From: Cryptomeria japonica
Lineage: Eukaryota > Streptophyta > Pinopsida > Cupressales > Cupressaceae
Assembly (NCBI RefSeq): GCF_030272615.1
Contig: NC_081407.1
Location: 146,819,744-146,883,743, forward strand
Direction: 5' to 3'
Length of the DNA stretch: 64,000 nucleotides
Position numbers and translations under genes: made by a program. The notes beneath the pieces were generated by a model. It was not told where the DNA came from. It was given only the letters and a program-made list of their open reading frames with translations, and did not search any database. Positions 24,411-36,238 of the stretch are shown here, one piece after another (position 1 is the stretch's first letter; each line of letters starts with the position of its first letter).

Positions 24411-24574
24411 GGGGCCAAGCTATTCTGGCTCCAAAACAGACCTTTCGTACAATGTGATAGCGACGTGTTAGTCAACTGCAACCATTTATTGCAAAATCGA
24501 CGGTATAAAACACGCAACTAACACGCGTGTTAGTCAATCCGTACTGCCGTTTTGGAACTAGAATAGACATGTCC
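24411..24574. mobile_element. 164 bp MITE with 7 bp target duplication (TTTCATA)
   Basis: The left end GGGGCCAAGCTATTCTGG continues CTCCAAAACAG. The reverse complement of the right end is GGACATGTCTATTCTAG continuing TTCCAAAACGG. The arms pair over ~28 bp. Identical TTTCATA flanks sit at 24404-24410 and 24575-24581. The interior holds the direct repeat CGTGTTAGTCAA (24464 and 24526) and the perfect 16 bp palindrome CTAACACGCGTGTTAG (24518-24533). A duplication of 7 bp (8-9 allowing a mismatch) would suit a hAT-like or Mutator-like parent; the parent is not identified. Confidence 0.75.
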
Positions 24575-24581
24575 TTTCATA

Positions 24582-25690
24582 AATGCCCCAATTTCACCAT
24601 TAATCTTCCACTTAAGTGTTGTACTAGTCTTTATCAGATCACAACTATGCTTAGCTAACCTTAAATATATATTTTAAAGATATAAATGGATACCAATGAG
24701 TTGTAATTGTACTCCAATTCCATATCAGATGGTATTCATAAAGCGCACTACACAGTTTTGGTGGTTTCAGGCGTACTAGCCCAGATTTTAGTAGTGGCAT
24801 TAAAAATAAACTATAGTGTCTGTCCTAAGAAGATCTGCTCAAATCATTCTTCCTTTTAAATATAAAATCAGCCATTCTTAAGGCAGACTTTTTGATGGCA
24901 TTGGTGTCTCATATGTCACCACACTTGATATATCAAAGCAATATTGTTTTTTGCACTTCACTACGTCATCTTCTTTGGGTTGTTCTTCTCGTACCCTGCA
25001 CGCCCACAGAAGTCGAATCATACGTGAAATACTTTCAAAGATTTCTTGTATTTTACATTATTGTAGTCCATTGAACGAGACATCTGAACGTCACGGGATG
25101 ATTGGTTTTTATATGTTGTTCATCATTGCTTGTAACCCACAATTCATTATGATTGGATCGTCTAAATACAGGGAAGATATCAGCTACCAAACTTTAATAC
25201 TAAACGACGTTTATGAAGACAAAATGAATCAGATTGTTTTCTCCAAATGCGAACAAATTACTTTCAGCACCTTTGACTTGAAAATTGTTGTTTTCTTCAA
25301 ATAGAAACAATATCTTCCTGTAGTATGATGAAGAATCCTGTAGTATGATTTTTAAGAAATTATTGGAAAAGATTTGATATGATGAATCGTGTAATATAAT
25401 TTTTGTGATTCTTTGTAAAAGAGCTGCCAAATCTTTATAATAAATCATGTATTATGTTTTTAACTATCCCAAAAGAACTTTCTAATGAACTTTTCAATGA
25501 ACTATTATACTTTCATCTGAAACCTTTACTAATTAAGGCATGTTAAAGATACATATCTGTTTAATTTACAGATAAAAAGTGTATTCACTACAAATTAGTC
25601 TAGGCCAATAACCAAACACTACATCATATGTAGTGAATTGTAATTCTTACACTGTATACTGTTATTAAAAACACAATTAAAATATGTGCT
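24582..25690. other. Intergenic sequence downstream of the LOR gene
   Basis: No coding homology recognised in the 117-codon frame at 24951-25304 or in smaller ones. On the minus strand, ATTAAA at 25565-25560 is a possible polyadenylation signal for the LOR gene, ~126 bases past its stop. Confidence 0.5.
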
Positions 25691-27126
25691 TTAACTATTG
25701 ATTATGCTCTCATCCGTGGCTTGATGTTGAAATGTTTTATTTTGAGACGAAGCTTCCATAACATGAACTCCATTGGTTATGCAAATCCCTTTTCTTTTCT
25801 TATCTGCCATTTTTAGAAATTTATAAGATCTGAATATCCAGTGGTGTGCCGCACTTTTAACAACACGGAGATCCTCGCTGTTGATATGATCGACCACCAC
25901 AATCCAGCTGATGATCAAAGCTGGATCAAAACCACGATATATTTCAACACTAAACACGTCCTTCTCCATTAGCATTTCACAGCTTTCTTTTCGTCTCACC
26001 TGCAAACAGATGGCTCCAAATTAGGCAACAATAGCTTGAAACATAAATAATCAATATTCACAGAGCTATTCTCCAATAGCAGGAAGGGTACAGTGTAGGG
26101 ACATGAGAATTAATTTCTTTCTTTCATTTATTTATTTTTTCTTAAATTTAATAATCATTGAAAATTTCTATCTTCAAATATAGGTCATAATAGATAAAAT
26201 AGTTTCTTATTACTGTTTCTGGATTCGATTGCGAGTATATTTTTTCATCAACATTCTGATCACACTCTGTGATCTATCATCAGAATGTTATAGAGCTCAT
26301 AGAACAGAAACATCAATAAGAAACAGTACAAATTGTGGAAAATAAACATCATTAAATAAAATAGATTCAAAGTAAAATAAATTTTTAGAATAAAATAAAA
26401 TAACTTTTAAGAGTTCTTATACATTTTTTAGATAGGCATATTTAAGATATCTACATTAGTAGATTGCATACCTGTGCCACCATGATGCGCGAGCGGTTAT
26501 AAATTGCACAGGTGCGCTTTCTGAAAGAGCCCTCAATGTGGTAATCACACTGCCCTCTCAAACATTTTGTGTAAGAAGAAGAAAGAAATACATCCACAGA
26601 TGTCGTTGCAGACATAATGGACGATCTATTGATGGTGAACAACCGCAATTTTTCTGATCCGCCTCCGTTCCCTTCATTGTAGAGGAAGAAGCCTTCCCAT
26701 CTATGATGGAGACTCATGACCTGTTCACAAACTATCAAAATTTAATGAGTGTCACGGAAATGAAATGATAAATTGATATGAGTATGATGGTTAAGTTGTG
26801 GGGTGTTGTTCTTCATCAAGATTCAAACCTTATCTATTTGTGACCTCATCGATTCATATCTCTGAATAAAAAGCATTTAACTCTTAATTGTAAAATACCT
26901 TGCGACGCAATAGAAAAATTGGATTTCCAGAAGCATCCATGAGAAGCAATTGATGTTTAATGGTGGGAGTATAGTCTTCTACCCTCAAGCTAAGGTTACC
27001 GGATGAATCGAACACTGTGAAACCGGTGCCTCTGAAAAGCAAGGCTTTCTTCCAAACAGTGAAAAGTAGTGGAGCAGTGTTTTCTCCAATGTTTCGAGGA
27101 CCCTGTTGGGGATGAACATTGGACAT
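25691..27126 (-). CDS. LURP-one-related (LOR / DUF567) protein, three exons
   Basis: Spliced on the minus strand: exon 1 27126-26899, exon 2 26720-26472, exon 3 25999-25691. Both introns are phase 0 with GT-AG ends (donors AAG|GTATTT and CAG|GTATGC; acceptors GAACAG| and TTGCAG|). The product is 261 residues. Family signature: VWKKALLFRGTGFTVFDSSG near residues 25-44, a LRVEDY strand, LLLMDASGNPIFLLRRKV (~61-77), SLHHRWEGF (~79-87), and the closing strand-helix region DVFSVEIYRGFDPALII...VVVDHI, as in the tubby-like LOR fold. About 40 residues follow the usual domain end, a modest polar extension. LOR proteins are plant proteins; the founder, LURP1, is needed for defence against oomycetes in Arabidopsis, but the biochemical role of most members is unknown. 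There is no signal peptide or membrane segment. It has no visible gene neighbours, only transposons, and the frame is fully intact. Confidence 0.88.
26200..26327. repeat. Fold-back element inside intron 2 of the LOR gene
   Basis: Left arm TTTCTTATTACTGTTTCTGG, then CAACATTCTGATCACACTC. The reverse complement of the right arm gives TTTCTTATTGATGTTTCTG, then TAACATTCTGATGATAG. The core GATCACACTCTGTGATC is a hairpin. The whole unit (~125 bp) is an imperfect palindrome and probably a small inserted element. It is removed with the intron. Confidence 0.55.
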
Positions 27127-27186
27127 TATTTTTCTTTCCTGAGGAATAGCCCTTTGCTATTTACGTGTTGGACGAATATAGGGTTG

Positions 27187-27194
27187 TTTATATA
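27187..27194 (-). promoter_or_regulatory. TATA box of the LOR gene
   Basis: The minus strand reads CCCCTATATAAACAACCC. The TATATAAA box lies ~60 bases upstream of the ATG at 27126, leaving room for a ~30 base 5' untranslated leader. Confidence 0.7.
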
Positions 27195-27449
27195 GGGGAG
27201 TTTCAGTCGGCGCTCAAAGGGGAAGATGAGTAGCCCTGGCCCACATCACAGCACCATTAATGCCTCATGTCTCCATCGAAATGTTTCATTACGTCGATAC
27301 TAGCTATGTGCACCAAAGTTCCGGTTGTTCTGCGGTAGTTTTATATCAGAGGGTTCAAACTTATCGACTCATACACAGTTTTTAAGGTGTGGAATTGTTA
27401 TTGTATAATAGAAATTTTATGAGTATATTTATTGAAAAGAATATTTTGG

Positions 27450-27471
27450 TATATATATATATATATATATA
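27450..27471. repeat. (TA)n microsatellite
   Basis: About eleven TA dinucleotides, ~320 bp upstream of the LOR start codon. Confidence 0.9.
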
Positions 27472-30044
27472 AAATGATGTATGTTTTATTGTTTGTATAA
27501 CAACTTTCAATTAGGTAGGTATTATAAAAATGATGTTTAATAAGAAAGTTAATAAATTAATTTAAGACTTAGTCATCCATATTTTTAATACATATAATTT
27601 TGATTTCTTTTGTTAATTTTTATTTTTTTATCATGTGTTTTAGATTATTAAACATTTTTAACGATCATGATATAAGTGATTTGGTTGTTACATTCAAATT
27701 GACGCTACTGATTTGTAATTAGAATTATTAATTAGTAATATTAAGTTTGTTTTGTGTGAATAATTATAATTGTACTAATTGTTTACACGTGGTACCTACT
27801 CTAATCCCATCATAAATGACCAATATGTTATGTGATATATCAATTGTTTAAGGTCAACCTATTAAATTGAACATTAATAAACATGTTTAAATTCACCTTT
27901 TAAATTACAACTCAACAAACAAATTAAAAAGGTTGCATCTAATAGTTAAACAATATTTTGCTAATAGTTTTAGAAACTTAATATTTTAGTAAATCAAACA
28001 TTCATATTTATAAAAATGATATCAAATAAGCCTACAACAAAACAAAATCTAAATAGAACCAAACAAAACTAAAAGCATGACCTTTTGATTTCATGATAAT
28101 TAATTACTCATTTAAAAAAAATATATATGATTTTCTAAAATAAATTTAAAATAGAAATATAATTTTCAAATTGAATCTTCTATAATTTTATAAAAAGAAT
28201 GGTGTATATTTATTTTTTAGAAAACATGTGTGGTATTCTATAATAAATATAGTTTTAAAAAAAGATCTTTAAGAATATTGTAAAAGCAATAGTGTATATG
28301 TGTGTAGGTATGCAAGTAGATTTTTGGAGTGGACAATTCAAGAAAAATGTAATAGCAATAGCTCTTAAATACAAACAAGCTTAGGAATTCTTGTCAGTGA
28401 ATATTGTGACATTATATAGATTCGTATAAGAGAATGTTGGGAAATTTATATGAAAGAATCAAAGAATACAAATATTTTGTAACTATTATGATGGGTTTGG
28501 TGATCACTAAAATAGGGGTTGGGGAAGGGAAGGGAAGGGAAAAGACTGTGTGGCATAATAAATATCTTTATCCAAAGTGATGGATATCTAATTTTATTTG
28601 TAAAAGAAATATTAAATGGAAGTAGTTTTTAATAAAAAATCTGCTCATCCAATAAATAGATATTTGTTTCAAAATAGATATCCATTTTGCACACAAAAGG
28701 ATATCAATTTTGTGAAAAAAAAGACATTCATTTTAGAAAAAGATAAATGCTATTTTTGAAATATTTTATTGAAATAGATATTTATTTTCTATTTCAAATA
28801 TCAATCAATGTCTATTTTATCTCATAGCTATTACATTTCAATTAAAAAAATTCCACTATTTTTAATTTGACTTTAGGCTTAGCAATCCAAACCAATGGAT
28901 TGGACCTACAAGTATAATGAAATGATGTTATCCATTACTAAAATTAACTTATATATGACTAATGAATTTATATTCAAAACTTTTAAGAAAATGAAAATCT
29001 ATTATAGATGAGAATGTGTAGTTTTTGATATGTATTACTTTTTACTTTAAACCTAATTTTAATTTTATTTATTTTTCAAAATATAAATTTTCATACAATA
29101 GAAATGATATCTATGTTTAGTTTGTTAATAATTTTTTATTTTATTTTTGTATCTATTTTAAAAAAAATATGATCTTAGTTTAAATGTCTTGCTCTAAATA
29201 CTTTAGAAAATTATTTTAGGTCAAATTAAGACCACAAACATAAGAGGTTTGAATTTTCTACTTTATCTTATTAAAAGATGATTTCTTTAAACAAATTCAA
29301 TAAGAAATTGAAAAAAAATGCATCCTAAGCTTCAACATCACTTATATTTGTCTCTAGAATTATTTTTTATAAAAAATGTCATTTACAAGTTTTTAAACCT
29401 GACATTTGTATAAATTATTTCCTCCATCAAAGTTGAAAAATGTTATCTTCATACATCCCTTACCATATTTTGTGGTCTAGACATTTAAATAAATTTTATA
29501 TTTAAATACAAGAGCCAAAATATTATATTTAATAATTTTACATGATGTTACAAATCTATCTACAAGTGTGTCATATCTCTACTTCTAATATCACAAACTC
29601 TGATTTTTATTTGAAATTTTCTACCTTTTGGTAATTTTCTCCTCATTACTTAGCATTCATATATGAATGAAATGAATTCTCATTAAGATACCATTGAAAA
29701 TTTAAAAAATATTAAGAAGACCTTGGTAAGTTTACTAGCAAGATTTGGTTTCACAATTGTAGCTTTTAAGGAATCCAAAATTTTTATTGAAACTTACTAT
29801 TATAGATGTTATGCATTGTTCAAAAACATACTAGTAATGGATAAATAAAACAAGTAGTCTATCCCTTGATCATGCACTAAAATCACAAATATCCTTTAAA
29901 GTGTCTACACATGGCCTACAACTATAAATATGTGTTCTATCTAGCTCTATTCTCTATGTGTTCATCAATAATAACCAACTAATAATTAATTAAATTCTCC
30001 CCATCAAATTCTTTTGTGCTCACATGCCTTTTTCCCCAAACCTG
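27472..30044. other. Very AT-rich sequence without recognisable gene
   Basis: No coding pattern. A GGGAA tandem run lies near 28517-28541, and several TATTTATTTC-like short repeats lie near 28650-28800. Likely decayed repeats. Confidence 0.55.
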
Positions 30045-32765
30045 TGATAATTATTTGATCTTCATACATAGTCATTGGTTAATCAAGCTATGGCATTGTA
30101 GTCATGGCAAGTCATGTATTATCTTAGGATCATATGGGTAAGTAAAAAAATATTTGGGACCAACAAGTGGTCATTCCATCTTTTGGCCTCATAATTGATA
30201 CAATGCATCTACATTATAGTGTGCTTGCGTTATATTGAGCATAAAATAACCAAGTGACCAAGCTCATTTGAACTCAACTTCTTAACAAAAAATAGTAAGC
30301 TACACCAGTTTTAAATAATTCTTGCATTTTTTAGTATCCATATCACCAACATTTCTTGGCCAAATCATTTCCAAAATATCACCACAACATCATCAAAGTT
30401 GAGTATGTAAATTTAATTAGCTTTTTAGTAATTTTTTTGATTAAATAAATAGGTAGAAATGATTTTGATTATATTTGGTTCATTTCATAGGAAATGAAAA
30501 TGTCACACTAGTTAATTAAAACCCTCATTCATTAATTTATGAAAACCCTACCTAAGAAAAACTACAACCAACCACATTATGAATGCCTCAACATACTCAT
30601 GGAACATGAGAAAATATAAAGAGAGAAATTGGTGCAACAATCAAAAGGTAGAGATATCCACCAAGAACAAAATCCAAAAGGTCTATCCTATGAACAAATG
30701 ATTTTTTTATTTTTTTGACTTGTTTACATTATTCATCAACCCACAAACTGATGCACCCCTGTACAACACTTGCAAGACGTTTCCTATCAATTAAACCACC
30801 AAGGGATAAATAATATTTTTTGGGATAGATGGTGGATGGTTTTGGACTATCCTCAATTTAATAAAAATGAGGTCCCCTAGTAATTTTTGAGGAAGTTCTC
30901 TATTGCAAGTTTGTTCTTAATGAGATCCCAAATTACTTTAACATGTGGTAGTTGTGGGGTAAAAGTGGGATCATACAACATGCCCAAAACTAGAAATTTA
31001 AATCCCTTTCTAGACTAGATATTGAGATGGTCACTATCCCTTTCATTGTGAATGAAGGTGCTGAGATGTAGACCCAACAATCCATTAGGTCAATCACTCA
31101 GACCTCTTTAGAGAACACCACACCTGTAGTAAAAGGTAATGTGGGCGAGTCTTCTAGATCTCAATATTTACCTCACTTTTACTGAAACTAAAAGGCTCTT
31201 TTTGATTATGGGTCTAGGGATGATCGGGATGGATGCATGCCTAATAGTAGGATACATCCATATTAGATTAGATTATCTTGATAAAAGAGTTGTTGGATTG
31301 AACATTTGGCATTAATTGATAGGTAAATTTGAACAAGTTCAAATTCAATTTGTTATATTTAATTTTTAAATATGATGTTAAATAAATTACTATATTGACT
31401 GTAATAATTTTTAAATATAATGTTAAATATTAGTGTGATAATTATTTGATCTTCATACATAGTCATTGGTTAATCAAGCTATGGCATTGTAGTCATGCTA
31501 GGTCATGTATTATCTTAGGATCATATGGGTAAGTAAAAACATATTTGGGACCAACAAGTGGTCATTCCACCTTTTGGCCTCTTAATTGATATAATGCATC
31601 TACATTATAGCGTGCTCACGTTATATTGAGCATAAAATAACCAGGCGACCAAACTCATTTGAACTCAGCTTCTTAACAAAAAAATAGTAAGCTATAACAG
31701 TTTTAAATAATTCTTGTATTTTTTAGTATCCATATCACCAACATTTATTGGCCAAATCATTTCCAAAATATCACCACAACATCATCAAAGTTGAGTATGT
31801 AAATTTCATTAGTTTTTTAGTAAATTTTTTTGATTAAATAAATAGGTAGAAATTATTTTGATTATATTTTGTTCATTTCATAGGAAATGAAAATGTCACA
31901 TTAGTTAATTAAAACCCCCATTCACTAATTTATGAAAACCCTACTTCAGAAAAACTACAACCAACCACATTATCAATGTCTCAACATACTCATGGAACGT
32001 GAGAAAATATAAAGTGAGAAATTGATTCAATAATCAAAAGGTAGAGATATCCACCAACAACAAAATCCAAAAGGTCTATCCTATGAACAAATAAAAAAAA
32101 TAAAATTTGACTTGTTTGCATTATTCATCAACCCACAAACTGATGCACCCCTATACAACACTTGCAAGAGGTTCCCTATCAATTAAACCAACAAGGGATA
32201 GAGAATATTTTTTGGGATAAAAATGAGGCCCCCTAGTAATTTTTGAGGAAGTTCTCTATTGCAAGTTTGTTCTTGATGAGATCCCAGATTACTTTAACAT
32301 GTGGTAGTTGTGGGGTAAAAGTGGGATCATACAACATGCCCAAAACTAGAAATTCAAATTCCTTTCTAGATTAGATATTGAGATGGTCACTATCCCTTTC
32401 ATTATGAATGAAGGTGTTGAGATGTAGACAAAACAATCCATTAGGTCACTCACTCATACCTCTTTAGAGAACACCAGACCTCTAGTAAAAGGTAATGTGG
32501 GTGTGTCTTCTAGATCTCAATATTTACCTCACTTTTACTGAAACTAAAAGTCTCTTTTTGATTATGGGTCTAGGGATGATCAGGATGGATGCATGCCTAA
32601 TAGTAGGATACATCCATATTAGATTAGATTATCTTGATAAAAGAGTTGTTGGATTGAACATTTGGCATTAATTGATAGGTAAATTTGAACAAGGTCAAAT
32701 TCAATTTGTTATATTTAATTTTTAAATATGATGTTAAATAAATTACTATATTGACTGTAATAAAA
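30045..32765 (+). repeat. Tandem duplication, ~1.39 kb unit, within gene-like repeat copy B
   Basis: Unit 1 (30045-31435) and unit 2 (31436-32765) are nearly identical. Both begin GTGATAATTATTTGATCTTC and share TTAATCAAGCTATGGCATTG, GATCATACAACATGCCC and GGATGGATGCATGCCTAATA. Unit 2 lacks ~37 bp (around AGATGGTGGATGGTTTTGG) present in unit 1. Both contain the decayed FWDRWWM-type coding trace shared with copy A, full of stops. Confidence 0.9.
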
Positions 32766-33850
32766 TTTTAGGGTTAAAGTGTTCATGCTATGTTTGGCAG
32801 CCCTCTATCTCCCAATTACATAATTATGATATTATTATAACACATTGGATGTTGAATAGATTAATGTTTAGCCTTTGATGCATACACCATGCAATTGGAA
32901 TGGTCATACACCTTACATTGAGACAAGCTAACTATTTTAATTATTAGATGATAGTAAAATAGTTTTAGGTAGATTTTGGTAATTTAATAATGTTGTCCCA
33001 TTTTTTCGATGATGAGATCAGTTGATATTCTTCCTTCTATTCATACCACAATGGAGTATGGTGTTGAAACAACAATATCATCTTTGGTGACTTTGACAAA
33101 AGTATGAGCTAGATTAGTAATTTCAAATTATATTTGGTTTATCTATCTATTAGAGATTTTTTTATGATTTCATTTCTATTTTAATTTGTATCATGATTCT
33201 TGCCATAGTGCTTTTACAACTCTAGATTGTGAACATGTCCCTCTTACAAATGAAGAAAGGAAAAAATTGGATTATAGAGATCACAAGTTTCCGATAAGTG
33301 ATTATTTTGTTACATTTCATTTTATTATATATTAATGTGTATCCTTTTTATTTTATTAGGTTCAATTCTAAAATAGTTTATATAGGAGGTTGAGTTAGTG
33401 ATTTTAAAAGTTCAACCATCAGTGTATGCCCCTCCATCCTCTCAATTATCAAAGGAGTCTTGTGTTCTCTTCCCTTCCTTAAAATGGAAGTGATAACATT
33501 AGTGTATTTTTTGTATGCCTATATGAGAATTTTTTAGATATGTTTTTGTATTAGATATATGCTATTATGTTCCTTTATCAATATTTTGTAAGCCTATATG
33601 ACTTTCTCATACACATTGTACTTTTACCAGTATATAACATTGCATGCTTGTATATATTTTAGGTTAATATAAATTTATTTTAACAATGTTGTCTATATTT
33701 TCTATAAATTATTAACTTAGTAAATTAATAATTAAACAAGTAAAATGAGAAATTATAGGTAATAATTTTATAATATATGAAGTTTTTTGTTTTGACATTT
33801 GATAATGTATTATAAATTTTTGAAACACCTCTTTTTTATGGATTTTGACT
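32766..33850 (+). repeat. Gene-like repeat family, copy B, downstream part
   Basis: Continues the match to copy A (9000-9495 and 13206-14030) without interruption, which shows what copy A looked like before its 3.7 kb insertion. A CATGATTCTTGCCATAG stretch near 33192 aligns with CATGATGCTTGCAGGAG near 9420, an acceptor-like site in copy A. Confidence 0.6.
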
Positions 33851-34125
33851 AAATTTTTCATGGTTTCATACATGAATTACTTCACCTTTCTATCTAACTA
33901 TGAACAAGCCTATAGACTATCATCACAAACCTACTTAATGACTATTCAAATCCATATGACTAACATGTGTGTCTTAGTGATATTTCACTATAATTTGAAT
34001 CTATTTTCCTTTCCAACTATCAAGATAGGCCTACTTGTATACCATCTCTCAGAAACATTTCTTACAAGATTTATGGAATACACATTTTCTACCTTCACTA
34101 TATTTCATGATTTTTTATATGTAAA

Positions 34126-35308
34126 TGTAATGGTGAAAAAGGGTGAATGATGGAGAGATCAAGAGGAAAGATTTTCTTTGCTCCGAGGAGAGATTAAAGT
34201 TTCATTGTGAGTTTCCCTTCAAACACCTTATTCACACTACATTTAAAAGAGGGGAGAATTCACTAGATCCAATCTCTTAGGAAAGAGATTGAATACTAAA
34301 TGAATTGATAATGGGATAGAAATGATAAGCTAACCCCTCTTTTAGAATGAAAAACAATTGAATTATGTTAAGTGTAAAAGTAGAAAAGAACTGATTATGA
34401 ACCGAGATAGAAGTGTGAGATGGAGCCGTGCACCTAGATCTGGCTATAATATGTCGAGACAAAGTTGCCCTGTGAATTTGAGGAAAAGTTGTCGGGACCA
34501 TGCTGAAAGTGTCCACGGTCCTCCAAAAAATCTGTGAAACAAAAACGGTTTCTTGGCCTCTGCAAATGGAGTCTAAATATGCAAACATAGCTACGCACCT
34601 CCAACCTACACACACAAAAGAGAGGAAAAGGGATTGGGATTGGGGGTTTGCCTTTAGGTCAAACCTCGATTTTGGAATTAACCAAATGATGAAAGTAAGT
34701 ACTTGCAAGTAAATGTAACTAAAAAACTGAAATGTAAGTCACCTCAAGGGAGGTTGTAGATAGAATATAGGTAGATTTTCTTGTATTGAATTGAATGTTG
34801 CAAGGGATCTCCTCTTCAATGGTTGAATCCTTGACTTGAATGCAACACCTAGCCTTGAAGGGAGACTTGAGAATGCTCAATGCTGGAAAAGAATGCTTGA
34901 GTGCTCTTGAATGATTGAATGCATGATCTCGTGTATCTGAACTTATTGCTTATTAGACTTATGCAAATGAGAGGACAAATGCAACTTATATACTCATCAA
35001 TTAGGGTTAATTGACTGAATTTTCATCACAGGCCGACACAGGTAAAGTTTTCATGCTTTATGAAAAGTCCATTGTAAAGATAGGACAAAGGGGGCCCCAA
35101 AATAGGGCAAGGTCAAGGGCACCATGCCCTTGTCCTGCCCTTGTATCAGGACAAGAAGAAGGTTCAAGTAGTGCAAAGGGCAGAACAAGACAGTTTCTAG
35201 GGGTTGAGCAAGTCTTGCATCTCCGATCAGGCTTAGGAATTCAAATTGCCAATGTGAAGACCCTAATGTGGTCGCAAATTGTAGGGGTCACAAATTTATG
35301 ACACTACA
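34126..35308 (-). repeat. 3' LTR of the gypsy-type element (left copy)
   Basis: On the minus strand it starts TGTAGTGTCATAAATTTGTG and ends TTTTTCACCATTACA. The promoter-like GAGTATATAAGTTGC lies at ~34994-34980. The reading frame at 34277-34708 is shared with the other LTR but is just LTR sequence. Confidence 0.92.
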
Positions 35309-35330
35309 TTTAGTCCTCACTTTAGCGGGA
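35309..35330 (-). promoter_or_regulatory. Polypurine tract of the gypsy-type element
   Basis: The minus strand reads CTAAAGTGAGGACTAAA directly before the LTR TG. It is purine-rich apart from two pyrimidines, and in the right place. Confidence 0.55.
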
Positions 35331-36238
35331 GTATAAGCGTACACCAATACTATTGGTAAAGTACAAGGAAACAAGATTGAAAGACTTCTACCACGTCAAG
35401 GAGGCAAGATGCACCAAGCCCCTAGTGGAATTAGGATCTTACGACATCGATTGACAAAGTAAAAGTGAAGATCAAGAAGGGAAAACCATGACTGCAAGTA
35501 GCAAGGTTTCCCTCACTATGAGTCATGAAAAATATACCAAAATTATGAAGAAAAACTAAGTTCACTAAATAATTCTAAGTATCAAAAAGGAAAATATGAG
35601 CAGAGTGTATGCCCCCACGTTAAAGCTATCACACACGCCTTATCGAGAGAGATTTCTTTAATGTAGGATACATCCAAGAGAGAAAAGAGAGGGAGCACAC
35701 TATCGCAAGGATTTAGCCCCCAGTTGAGGAATAAAACCAAGGATAATGAACACAAAACACAAAACACAAGGTATTTTCACTTTCCTCGAGGTCAGTATGC
35801 TATATGATAACTCATGTATATCATATATGTATGTGTGCATATAATAATCATCATTCCCCAAGGAAAGGACACTACCTCGGAAGAAAGGGAATAGAGGATG
35901 TCTTTCGAGTAAACATGAAAGAGACCAAAAAGCGATCTCAATTCTTTGAATCGTCCTCAAGTAGACATTGAGGGAAAAATAGAAGAGCATGGATACACAT
36001 AGAAGAATGATCAAAAAGAGAAAGAAAGGAGAGAGAGAGAAGGTCTATAGTGCTAATATTGCTAATCTAGCATGACATCCACCTCTCGATCTTGTTGATC
36101 ACTATTTAGGGAAGGCGAGCAACATGCTAGAGGAGCAACATCAAGCATAGTAGATGGAGCTATCACAAGAACCAAACAAGGACTATGCTCATGTGGTAAG
36201 TCACTTTGTTCAATTCTAGGAGCTAGGATTAGGGTTTT
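35331..36238 (-). other. Non-coding 3' internal region of the gypsy-type element
   Basis: Short frames on both strands lack polymerase motifs. No YxDD, RNase H or integrase pattern is seen. Confidence 0.5.

Noticed and set aside
24951-25304. 117-codon frame downstream of the LOR gene
   Set aside because: No recognisable domain, no splice or start context, AT-rich composition.
34277-34708. 143-codon minus-strand frame, repeated at 46448-46879
   Set aside because: Both copies lie inside the two LTRs of one element; the similarity is explained by LTR duplication and there is no protein family resemblance.
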